A stretch of DNA of 64,000 nucleotides, taken from Trema orientale. Lineage: Eukaryota > Streptophyta > Magnoliopsida > Rosales > Cannabaceae. The stretch covers positions 2,721,204-2,785,203 of the forward strand of contig JXTC01000001.1 of assembly GCA_002914845.1 (NCBI GenBank), written 5' to 3'. Made by a program: the position numbers and the translations under genes. Within the stretch, counting starts at the first letter, position 1. Every line of letters starts with the position of its first letter. The notes below the pieces were generated by a model. That model had not been told where the DNA came from. It did not search any database and saw nothing but the letters and a program-made list of their open reading frames with translations. Below, in pieces: positions 37,579 through 48,268 of this stretch.

Positions 37579-39757
37579 TGTAAAACCCCTTAATTTCGTA
37601 AGAGTATTTTGGTCATTTGACCATTAAAAATAATAAATAAATAAATAAATAAATAAAATAATAAATAAATAAATAGACTTAATTGAAAGAATAGTTGAAA
37701 TTATAGGGCTGTTTTGCAATTTTGAGAGATTTATTTGATAAAATTCTCAAGCCAGGGACTAAATTGTAAAATTGGCGCCCATTTAAAACATGACACATGC
37801 CCCCTCTCTTCCCCCTAGCTCTCTCTCTCTTTCTCACCTGATCTCCTTTTCTCTCTCTTTGAAAAACGGCGACATCATGGACGGAGGAAAATCGATGGCA
37901 CTCTGGCCATCGTCGACGACCGTCACCTACCCCGGCCATTGTGCAGCTCGAAGCACTTTCTTAACAATTTGTAGACTAAATGACGTTTGGTAAAACCCAG
38001 GAAAATGGATTATTCAAGAATCTAGGCTACAACGACATGAGAAAGCTAAAGTTGGCTCAACCCAGCTTTGCCTTTTAGATTATGCAGGAATCTACCTACA
38101 CCCATTTAATTAAAATTTTGATATACCCAAAATAACCCTAAACAATTAAAGAAATTCTAAGGAGATAACCTCTAATGACTCCTATTCACGCCGCTGCAAC
38201 TATCAATACCGACCCAAATACCAGCTCTGACAATTTCTTCTCCGACCATGATTAGAGAACAAGAGCAAAGGAAGATCGATGGCAGGCATTGAGACGAACC
38301 GCTTGCCGAAGTCTCACTGTGAACGGAGCTCCGGAACACCAACAATATGGCTAGAAAATTGCACGGGCAAAAATCGGCACCGACGCCGATTCCGGCGATG
38401 GTAGCCCCCAAAACCAAGCTCGTTTAATTCGTATCCTCACGATCTTTCCAATAGTTTATATATCTAAACTCGAATTTACACGGATGAAAAATTGCCATGT
38501 TAGCTAGTTTTGAGCTATTTACTTTTGTGTTATGATTTTTCAATCCGACAGTTAGATCGTAAAATAAACCTCATATTTGTGATGTACTCGTGATAACATA
38601 AAGTTTGATATATATATATATTGACTATGTTTGGCGACCGGTATGGAAAACGAGATCGGACGGCATCGATTTCACCTCGTTTTGTATGCCACGGGATTAG
38701 GTTTCAGTTCGAGCCCGAATTGATTAAGTTATATGTTTAACCTAGATAATTTGGATGCTAGAAATTCAGTGGTGATGTATGTTTCTCCATTCAAGGCTCT
38801 GTTGAAAAACGACATTTCAAAGCGGATGATCGAGGGTCCGAAAACGACCCCTGATCATCCGAACGACTGCCAAATGACATCAAATGCTTTCAATAATACT
38901 GTAGCATTATCTAGTCACTCGATTGATCCAATTACTTGATTTTAAAATCTGGTTTAGTTATAAATTTACATATTTTGATTAAATATAGAATTTTGTGAAA
39001 TATTTTGTAAAAATATGGTTATATATATGATTTTAAGAAAAATTGATATTTAAACTGCCTGGGAGGCACATCACACTGGTTGGTGTGCTATATATATCTT
39101 GTTTTGGAACTGTTTTCTGCAGGAATTGAATTTTACTAGATTTACTAAAAATGACTGTTACGCTGCCAAAATTTATAGAAAATATAAATGAATTGAGAAT
39201 TTAGTTTGTGAACTGAACTTAGATTAAATTAAAAACACTGCATAATCTGTTTATGAAATTATAGAAAATGGTACATATTCTGATTCATATCATTTATATA
39301 GCATTGCATATTACATATTCATCTCACGAGGCGCCGATGGAATTATAATGTTCCCAAAGAATACTAGAATCACAATGTTTCAACAAAACGCTTGAATATA
39401 AAAGAAAAAAAAAGAAAAAGAAAAAGAAATAAAACTTATAGTCATCACATAGATGACTGGAACTCACGTATGTCATATACATTAGACATTACGGAATTAG
39501 GTGAAATTCAATGTAGTTGTGAAGACTTGAATAATATGTACTTCTTTTGAGATACTATTTACAATGATTTGGAACTTTTGAACCTTTGGAAATTGAATTC
39601 AATTGAATTTCTATAAAACTGTTGATTTATTTATTTTTTAGGACTAAAACCTAAGATTCTAAGTACTTGATTTTCTGGAATGTTAGAAAAACATTATTTA
39701 TTACTGTTTTCACTTAAAATTACTAAAAATTACGGTATTAAATTTCCGGCCATGACA
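37579..39757 (+). mobile_element. Solo LTR of a Ty3/gypsy Tekay-like element (2179 bp)
   Basis: It begins TGTAAAACCCC and ends GGCCATGACA, and is flanked by the perfect 5-bp duplication TGACG at 37574-37578 and 39758-39762. There is no primer binding site or coding domain, so only one LTR remains. Internal phrases, such as the TATATAT tract followed by TTGACTATGTTTGGCGACCG and then CCTCGTTTTG, are shared with the LTR at 52299, so both belong to one family. Orientation follows that LTR. An AAAT/AATAA repeat lies inside at about 37626-37675, and a CT-rich stretch at about 37818-37860. Confidence 0.85.
37626..37675. repeat. (AAAT)n microsatellite inside the solo LTR
   Basis: About 50 bases of AAAT units with one AATA slip. 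It is absent from the matching part of the 52299 LTR, so it expanded in this copy. Confidence 0.85.
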
Positions 39758-39762
39758 TGACG

Positions 39763-41481
39763 TATTCATTTGTTATTAGTTTATAATAATTATATACTTG
39801 TGTGGGACACAATCTATTAATTATAATCAGTAATTATAATCTATTAATAAAAAATACATCATGTGGTGTTGATTGACATAATATTACTATATACTCGATT
39901 CATCTATGGTATCATTTCTCTATTGTTTATGGTATTACTTCTCTATTATTGTATCCCATCTCTAAATTTACAAGTAGATCTCACACTTTTATATATTTTG
40001 GTGTAGCTTATAAGCGTCTTGGTTGTACACTTTGAGTATTTTCATAATTCAAAACTAACTAACGTTTCAAATTATACTCGTCATTTTTTAACTAGTTCGT
40101 GAACGTCTATTCATAATTCATAAATAGCTATCTGTAGCAAATTATTTTTACGAAGTTGATACAAGAATTATCTGCCGGGATCCCAAGCATTATAATGAGT
40201 GTTACATGTATCTTATAAAGAGCATAGAACTAGAAAAATAAGAGAGGACATGGCCTTTGGACCGACAATCAGATAATAATTATGTAGGAGAAAGTTCAAT
40301 TTCATGAATTCAAGTTATGTTAAATCGTTCTGATTTGACTTGAACGTCCATTTTAGCCTCGGCCCATAATCTCCAATAAACCTATATATCTTGTTCCGAA
40401 AGTACTACTGCCTTATACTGATCAATAAGACTAGATATCTAAGTGGGGTTCACTAGATTGGAAGAGATTTGTTCGACAGCATGGAAGCACAAGTATAAAA
40501 TTGAGTTCGCAGATTTGTTTGGACTAATAATATTGATGTGAAATTTTGGTCTTGTAGGTTAAAAAAAAAAAAAAAAATGTAAAGTACCTTTAACATAATG
40601 TTGGGAGAGGTTATTTGCTGGCGAGCTTCTGCTATTATGTCTGTGATGTCAGTTTGATCGTCGTATTAATGATCTTCACATATTATAGGACCAAGGGGCG
40701 AAAAGATAAATCTATTATTTTTTATTACCTAGAGAGCAGTGAATATTGAAATTTCCAAGACTAGGGTTGAAATTGAGAAGGAAAGTCACTTTCAGGTGAT
40801 TTTTAGGTAAATATATTTGAGATAACGTATAGATGTTTGACAAAGACCAGAACAAAGGTACGTGGATATATAATACTACATACATATATATATATACAGG
40901 GTTAAAAATTAACCATCAAAGCTTTATATAAAGTCGGTGCTGACTGCTATTAAAGTAGCTCGATGTCTCGTAAATGCGAATTCGGTTAACCGCACCAAAT
41001 ACATTTTACAGCATGAGAAATTAATCTACTATATATATATATATCCACACATGTATGCTAACACTGTTTGCTCGGAAATAGTATGCATCAGCCCGACTTT
41101 TGGTTAGAAAATAAAACAAGCTAGTGTTCCCTTTAAGTTTAATTAGGAGTTCTATCATCGTCACTGTACTGTCCATGGGACCTATTTTTTAGTATTTCCA
41201 TAAAGAAGCGTACATGGGACCTATTTCATCTTATGACTTTGTTATAATCTGAAATTGATAAATTGAAAATAAATGGCTTTCTTAGTCATTATATTTATCA
41301 TTTTAATTTATTGTCATATTTCCATATGTTATTATGGCTCTTTGTTCAAATTAACTCAACATTCTCAGATCAGAGTTTAAATTCTTGTCGGTGTATGGCT
41401 TCTGTCCAGTACTAGAACATAAGGTAGGACCAACATATTTTTAACATCCCTTGATTTTAAAGCCAAAATAAGTATATATAT
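39763..41481. other. Intergenic AT-rich stretch
   Basis: No gene, RNA or repeat with clear ends is recognised. There is a run of about 18 A at 40560-40577 and several TA microsatellite tracts (for example about 41030-41044). Confidence 0.4.
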
Positions 41482-41717
41482 GGGAACCAATCCAGTAGGT
41501 TTTTTTTTTTACCTATGCATAAGTATCAATTAGGCCAATGAAAAATTTTTTTGCACATTTTTTTATATTAAAAAGTAGGAGAGAGAAAAAGCTTTAATGA
41601 TGCACGTCTTTTCATGCATCTCATTTTAGCCGTTAGATCATTGTTAGATGATGATCCAACGGCTAGAAAAAAAAAATACATAGGTAAAAAAAAAAAATAC
41701 CTACCGGATTGGCAACC
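41482..41717. mobile_element. MITE, Mutator-type, copy 2 (236 bp)
   Basis: The left end is GGGAACCAATCCAGTAGG. The right end, reversed, is GGTTGCCAATCCGGTAGGTA. The flanking TATATATAT and TATATGTAT agree at 8 of 9 bases. It is the same family as the copies at 13181 and 41906. Internally it holds the complementary phrases GCCGTTAGATCA and TGATCCAACGGC. Confidence 0.7.
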
Positions 41718-41730
41718 TATATGTATATAT

Positions 41731-41845
41731 AGGTTTCCAATATAATAGGTATTTTTTTAACCTATTCTTAGATATTTTTTTTAGTCATTAAAAGAAATGC
41801 GTAATGATTTTTAATTAGGCAAAACAATACCTATGGATATATTAA
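41731..41845. mobile_element. Truncated copy of the same MITE family
   Basis: It starts GGTTTCCAATATAATAGGTA and matches one terminal half of the family, including the AATTAGGCAAAACAATACCTAT region. No matching second end is found before the next copy at 41906. Confidence 0.5.
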
Positions 41846-42102
41846 AAACAAATATTGAATTAGTGCACATATATATAATACCACATACAATGAATATATA
41901 TATATGGGCACCAATCCAGTAGGTATTTTTTTTTTATATGTATCGTTGTAGCCAATTAAAATTTATCTTGTATATTTTTTAATAGTAAAAAATAAGAGAG
42001 AGACATAGCATTAATAATGCACTTCTTTTCATGTATACCACTATAACCGTTGGATCACTATTAGATGATGATCCAACGGCTAAAAGAAAAATACCTATAT
42101 AT

Positions 42103-43030
42103 TGTTGGAAAAATGGTTTGAAAAAACCATTGTTAATAGCCATTTTGAGGCAAAAATTCATTTTGGACATTTATTAGGCCTCATAAAGCTGAGGTAACAG
42201 CCAAAAACGTTTTGGTAGTTATGTTGTAACAGCCAAATATTTTTCAGTTTTTCAACCATATTAATGGGCTATTGCTGTTACGTTATAACAGACAAACGTT
42301 TTTCAGCTATATTAATAGGCTATTATGTTGTAATAGACAAACGTTTTTCAGCCATATTAATGGGTTGTTGCTGTTATGTTGTAACAGACAAACGTTTGTC
42401 AGCCATATTAATGGGCTGTTATGTTGTAACAGAAAAGCGTTTTCAGCCATATTAATGGGATGTTAATGGCTTGGTTTCCCCACGAACACTATAAAAGGAG
42501 ACCTTCTCCTTACTCTCAGAAACACCAAAATATTTTTTAGCCTATTCCTCTCTTCCAATTCTCTCCGTGGCGGTTAAGAAAAGTTAGTTAGAAGTTAGAG
42601 AGTTTGAGTTCTTGTTCTTTCTTATAAGAGTGGTCAAGTTCTCTTGAGTTCTGGTGATAGAATTTGGGCATTGTTCAGTTCGTTGTGAGTAGCAAGTTGG
42701 TGGGATGTTGCTATTCGTGAACCGTTTTATTATGGGAAACAGACGCTGCTGACATTCCTCTAAGCATCCCAGTGAGGAGGCATAACTGTTTTAAGGAAAT
42801 TATGTGAAACACAAGACTCGGTTTGGTTTCCTTAAACTCCTTTATTATTTTGGTCATTATAATCATAATTATGATTATAGTAAATTAATTGTGATTTATT
42901 TTGTTATGTTATTTGATTTAACTTCATGATAATTATTTTCATCCAAGTTATTTGTTAAATCATATGTTATTATTGTTATATTTTTATTTCTAGATATATT
43001 ATTACTTGCAATAGTTAAAATTGTCCTACA
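42103..43030 (+). mobile_element. Solo LTR, 928 bp, Ty1/copia-like
   Basis: It starts TGTTGGAAAA and ends GTCCTACA, with the perfect 5-bp duplication TATAT on both sides (42098-42102 and 43031-43035). The U3 part carries a tandem array (42186-42470). It is followed by a TATAAAA box at 42490-42496 and a GGAGACCTTCTCC palindrome, which sets the plus orientation. No coding sequence remains. The copia class is inferred from length and the TGTTGG start. Confidence 0.8.
42186..42470 (+). repeat. Tandem repeats in the U3 region of the solo LTR
   Basis: Five to six imperfect copies of a unit containing TTTTCAGCCATATTAATGGG and TTATGTTGTAACAGACAAAC. The last copies have periods of about 44 and 50 bases in alternation, differing by an extra TTGCTG. 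They stand immediately before the TATA box, where LTR enhancer repeats are typical. Confidence 0.85.
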
Positions 43031-43219
43031 TATATAGGTAAAAAAAAAAATACCAATTGGATTTGGAACCTATATATATACACATATATAACATATTATT
43101 GTTATATTTTTATTTCTAGATATATTATTACTTGCAATAGTTAAAATTGTCCTACATATATAGGTAAAAAAAAAAAATACCAATTGGATTGGGAATCTAT
43201 ACATATACACATATATATT
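42968..43219 (+). repeat. 126-bp tandem duplication across an LTR-MITE junction
   Basis: The phrase tattattgttatatttttat begins at 42968 and again at 43094. Each unit holds the last ~60 bases of the solo LTR, its right target duplication and the right end of the split MITE. The duplication therefore followed both insertions. Confidence 0.85.
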
Positions 43220-44199
43220 TTTTCACCTAGAGTTATGTTTGTTGGGTCCATATGTATACTTATGTATATGTTGAGTCCTTATAAAATAATTTGATGCCAA
43301 TGGTGATCTATATTAGGGTTTCCCACCTTTATGACCGCTAACTGTACCTCAGCATGTTAATTTTGTAAGTGGGCACTGGTTATAAGGAGGCAATATAGTT
43401 TCAAACTGCTTCTAGGCGCAATTAGTTCAATACTTTTTTAATTGTTATTATAATTTATAATTTATATAATAAAGCATTTTCCAAAAGTTTTAACTAGTTA
43501 ACTATTAAGTAAAAAGAAATGTTAATGCATTGCAAGATACGAAAGACCATAGGAGTATCATAAATTATAGCAATATTGATGTGGACCCTAAACATTTTTC
43601 TTCTTCTTGGTTTTTCGTTTTTAGAAGTTTTCACTAATGTTGGGGTTGTTAGATTATACTAATTGATCAAAATTTATTGTAGCATGATGAGAAAATGCGA
43701 TTTAAATAAAAAAAGTTAAACAGGACCAAATACTGCCATTAAAAATTAAAAAAAAAGGAAGGAAAAGAAAAGAAAAAGAAAGTATACCAAATACTGGAGA
43801 AAATCTCTTAAAATATTAAATATATATTAAATATGTATAAATGTATACTGGAGAAAATGCTCACAATATTGTCACATGCTTAATAGAAGGAAATTAGAGT
43901 AATATTATGGTCTGAGAGCCTATCAGGAAGCCTGTGCAAGCGTTATGATTGTACTTCAATGATTTCATTTATTAGAGCGTAATAATTCGCCGCATTGATT
44001 GGTCAACCCTAAATAGTAACCAGGCAATACCTTAATGGACCACTTGAGCCTTGTCTATCTCCTTCTTCGGTCCACAGCGTATTGCCACGTCAATACCGTT
44101 TTCAACTTTTGAGAACAATACATGGTCCGACTACATTGTGATGGACGTTATAGGACACTTACGTCCAAGAACACCTATTTTTTCTTTTGAAAGGATATT
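43220..44199. other. Intergenic AT-rich stretch
   Basis: No gene or repeat with defined ends is recognised. An A/AAAG-rich purine tract lies at about 43745-43780. Confidence 0.35.
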
Positions 44200-46503
44200 T
44201 TTAGAGAAAATGTGGTATATGTCCACTTTTTTGAACTTTGTTAAGTATATGTCCAAGATTTTAATTTTATAGCTATATGTCCAACTTTTAAAAAGCTCAC
44301 AGCTGATATATATATTTTTTTACCATTTTGCCCTTAATTAAATGTTTAGTTTTTTCTTTCCCAATTTCTTCCCAATCCTCTTTCTCGTTCTCTCTCTCTC
44401 TCTTTTTTTTTTTTTTTTTTTCATTCTTCTGTCTCTCTAACCTCACTCCTTCCACCATTAATCTTGCTCACTCTTCTTCTGAAATCTCTATTATTCTCCT
44501 CGAATCTCCAGGGTAGATCTTCATTATTTCCGGCATTTCTCTCTCTTCGACATCGTTTGGTTCATCATCGTCTTCTCCGGCGTGGTTTGATTCGTCTTCT
44601 CCGGTGTTCTTCTTGGATCTCTGGCATTTTTAGCTATTTTTTTATTTGCATTGATCGAATTATTCTAGAGTTTAATCTTATACAGGTATGTTTTTATTTC
44701 TTGATCTTGAGTTAATTTTATTGTGTATTGGTTTTGGGGATTTTTATTTTAATTTATAATTCGTATTATAATTAATGTTAATTCAAGCATAATTTTATTT
44801 TTTTATTAGGTATAAGTAACTTTTTGTATATTACTGTGTGTTTTGAATTTTTTTGGGTAATCGGTAATGGTTCATTAGTTTTTAGTCGTAGTACATGTGA
44901 TATTTATAGTGGTATATGTAATTTTTTTGGTAGCATATTGTATTACTGTTCACTGATTTTTTGTGGTAATAGTTCATCATTTATTTATTGTAGTACATAT
45001 GATTTATTTAGTGGTATGTACGATTTTTGATATGGTATATGAGTTTACTATTCTCTAGTTGTTGATTTATTGTTCTCTTGTTTGATTCATATATTCTTGA
45101 TCTTAGTATAGTTATTTTTTGTTTTTTTCCAGTGGTATATATATATATATATATATTTTTTTTGAGGTCAAACAAAACTGTTATTATAAAAGGTATTGTT
45201 TACAATAACAGTTTGTAGTGGAAGAAACAGAAATGATTCCTCCAAAATATAAGCTAATTCTCCACTCCTCTAATTATTATAGCCAAACCAAATGTAAAGG
45301 GTGGACCACGATATTAGGAAAAAAGGAAAAAAAGCTAAATGCACCCAACAACAGTATACCGTCGTCAATGCATTCGACTCCTAAAATAGGAGATTTTAAG
45401 CCAACATCCCTAACCTTATAGGAGAACCCCAACTCATGAATCCTCCTCGCCTAACATTTACAACATAACTACCATGAGCATCTTTCTTAAATTGTGAGCA
45501 AGAGTACCAGATATGCGTGAACTTTATTGCTCTTCAGTAGATGCAATCACATGTAATTTAGAGCAGCTTTCTGAAGGGGGAGAACTACACGTCTCCCTCC
45601 TTCGGTCTTCTTCTTCTTCTTTTTCTTATTTTAAATAAACCTACCTCAATAGGGATAAATCCAAACAAAATAAGTTCAAAAACTAGGTATACAGACTCCG
45701 CTTATGGTTCATTATTAAGTTTCGTATTTGGGGAGCAATTGCATGAAAAGCTTATACAATTCTGAACTAAAACTACATATCTTGATGTATATTCAAATAA
45801 AGCAAGTTCAAACACTGTGTATACAAATGAGATACTTGTTTGTCTAACTAAAGAGACGTAAAACTGAATTCTCACAAAATAAAGACTAATACCGATAAAG
45901 AAAAAATATTTCAAAACAAAAATGTACAAAACCAATTAGTAAGAAAAGGAAGTGACACTATTTTGGTAGTCAACTCCGACCTCCGTATACTACCAAAAAT
46001 CTTGCAAATAGTCGTATAAATCATTGGAATTTATCATATCTATAAACTCATTATAAATATATAAGACTACAATTCTCTAAAAGTCATACAAATTATAATT
46101 GTTAAAATTGTACCATCTATAAAGTTACAGGATATAAGAAAAGTACTCCCTATTAATATTCTAAATAGCCCATTCATATGAAATATATAATCATGTTGTA
46201 TGCGGTACCGAAGTTCTAAGAAAATCAAGAAGAAAACTCAAAACTAGTATCTGATTACAAATTTAGAAATAGTAAGAACATCAAAAGATTAGATGTATTT
46301 AGTGGGAGCAAAATAAAAAAAAATATATAGAACCAATAATTGTAGTAACTTTCACCAGAATTGAAGTTAAAGAAATACTTAAAAAAATTGGGGACACTTG
46401 AATAACAGACAATCTGTTTTGCCATTAGTTAGTTCTCACTTTTTTTCTTCAAGAGGATCAAAACGTTTCACCCTTTTCCCCATGCCACTGGAAATTATTC
46501 AAA

Positions 46504-46613
46504 GTCCCATCGTGGGGAGATATAAAAGTCTCATCGTGGGGAGATATAAACGTCCCATCATGGGGAGATATAAAGTCTCATCGAGGGGAGATAAAAACAT
46601 CCCAACATAGGGA
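46504..46613 (+). repeat. Minisatellite, 24-bp unit, about 4.5 copies
   Basis: Units read GTCCCATCGTGGGGAGATAT plus AAA(A), with small changes (GTCTCATCG, ATCATGG, AACATAGGG). The array is GC-richer than its surroundings. No coding role is visible. Confidence 0.85.
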
Positions 46614-47801
46614 GACTATATTATAATGGCTTCAAAATTCGGTCAGGAATGCTTCGTATCCCAGATAAATTCTATCCACCTTTGTTGGGAATCAGAATAT
46701 TAACCTAGATTTTGGCTCCTTACAAGCAAGAATGAGTATCATACTTTAAGCACATAGGAGTCCGTGAGTACCATCATCCAAAAAATGGTTTGAATGAAGG
46801 CACTCTAAAAACTGCTTAATTTTGAAAACAAGTAAAACTTAATAGAAAGAAACATAAACTAAAATGAGAAATATTATTCAATTTTTTTTATCAAATAAGG
46901 AAATTCCCTTTTAGAAAATCAATAAATCTTTTTGTGAAAAGTAATATAACATAAAACGAAATCACTAATAAAACATTCTCATCACAAATCATAAAATATT
47001 GTTATTATGTTTGGCACAATACTTTAATAAATAGGCAATTGAATACAATACAAAATTAAGCATGAATAAGAAACAAAACTCTAAGAAATAAAAAATATGC
47101 GAAACTGAAAGTAATTATTTTAAAACTAAATATATCCTAATAAAATAAGAAGAAGAGTATTCTAGGTACTTTGTTTATCCAAGAAAGCAATACAGAACAT
47201 CCTATAACGAATGTACTTGATGATAGATCAAGACAAATTATTGACTTGGTAAATTTCCTCTAACTGAAAACTGGAACCTAGTGGTTTCTTGATTATTGAC
47301 TGCACGGTTTTAATTATTGACTTGGTCAATATACATGGTTTCTCCCTTCAACAATAAGTTAATGTACAGAAAGCTAGGATATTAAATCCAAAATTAAAAC
47401 CTCCGTCTTGGTTGGAAACCGACAGCAAAGCAGATATATTATATTAAAGCAACATTTGTACAGAAGTATTTTTAATTTCTTTAGTAATATTCTTCATATA
47501 AGGTTGTTTTTTTTTCAAAAGCATGAAGAAATCGTAACATATGAAAAAGAAGATCACGTTATAATAGAACAGCATTTGGTTTCACATTAAAAAAATCCAT
47601 GTCTAAAAAGTGAGCGTTGAATAAAATTTCTAAAATGCATTCAGATAGTTTCTCCCAATTGTAATTACAGATTCGTAAAACAAAATCTACTAAATTATGA
47701 AACTACAAATCAAGGGGCTAGAAAAAAATTCAAAAATATCAAAACTGGAAACAAAACTTTAGAGCCTACATATATGCAAACGTAACAAGAAATGTATAAA
47801 A

Positions 47802-47838
47802 ATGATAATAATAATAATAATAATAAATAATAAATAAA
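47802..47838. repeat. (TAA)n / (ATAA)n microsatellite
   Basis: About eight TAA units followed by ATAA units. Confidence 0.85.
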
Positions 47839-48067
47839 AGAAGAAACAGAGAATGAAAAAATCACCAAAAACTCCAATAAAGAAACAAATTTTTTTTAAA
47901 AAACAAGGGAAAAAAAATATAGAAAAACGAAAACTATAAATCACATACCATCTCATTCCGATGTCGCGCTCTGGACGCCTCCGTCTTTGTTTACTTTCGC
48001 CGGGAAATAGATAGAAAAAAACCGAATCCGAAGCAAGAACAACAAACCCTAGATCAGGATCCAAGCC

Positions 48068-48268
48068 ATGGCCAACCACGAACGAGTCTCCAACGCCAAC
48101 CAGGCTCGCCACATTCTCAAAAAACGCCGAAAACGGCACCGTATGGTCGGATTGAGAGATCCAGAGCCCCCTTCCTCAAAGCTTGGGAAATCGACGAGAA
48201 ACACAGGACCGAACAGTACAAATGGAGCCATGAATGATGAATCGAGTTTCGAAATATGCTTCTTGTAA
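48068..48268 (+). pseudogene. Gene-like 5' fragment of unknown origin
   Basis: A GC-rich island in AT-rich DNA. It looks like a leader (ccctagatcaggatccaag) followed by an ATG in a good context, giving MANHERVSNANQARHILKKR and a 66-codon frame with no recognisable domain. The other two plus frames are also open over long parts; one gives FLKAWEIDEKHRTEQYKW at 48175-48228. This could be a coding segment broken by small indels, for example in the A run near 48120. It may be a captured first exon of a host gene. I do not recognise the parent gene. Confidence 0.3.

Larger units (their letters stand above)
41906..43070. mobile_element. MITE, Mutator-type, copy 3, split by a solo LTR
   Basis: The left end GGGCACCAATCCAGTAGG is at 41906 and the right end ATTGGATTTGGAACC ends at 43070. 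It is flanked on both sides by TA-repeat DNA consistent with a 9-10 bp duplication. Removing the LTR at 42103-43030 and one 5-bp duplication leaves 232 bp, the same length as copy 1. Confidence 0.75.

Noticed and set aside
37790..38417. GC-rich open frames near 37.8-38.4 kb that look like gene starts
   Set aside because: They lie inside the solo LTR with defined ends and target duplication; the related LTR at 52.5-52.7 kb has a similar GC-rich patch.
42264..42466. Open frames with repeated DKRFSAIL-type peptides
   Set aside because: They are translations of the LTR tandem array; the unit repeats at DNA level and has no codon bias.
42186..42470. Regular repeats resembling a CRISPR array
   Set aside because: The copies are head-to-tail without unique spacers, they vary, and they lie in the U3 part of an LTR in a plant genome.
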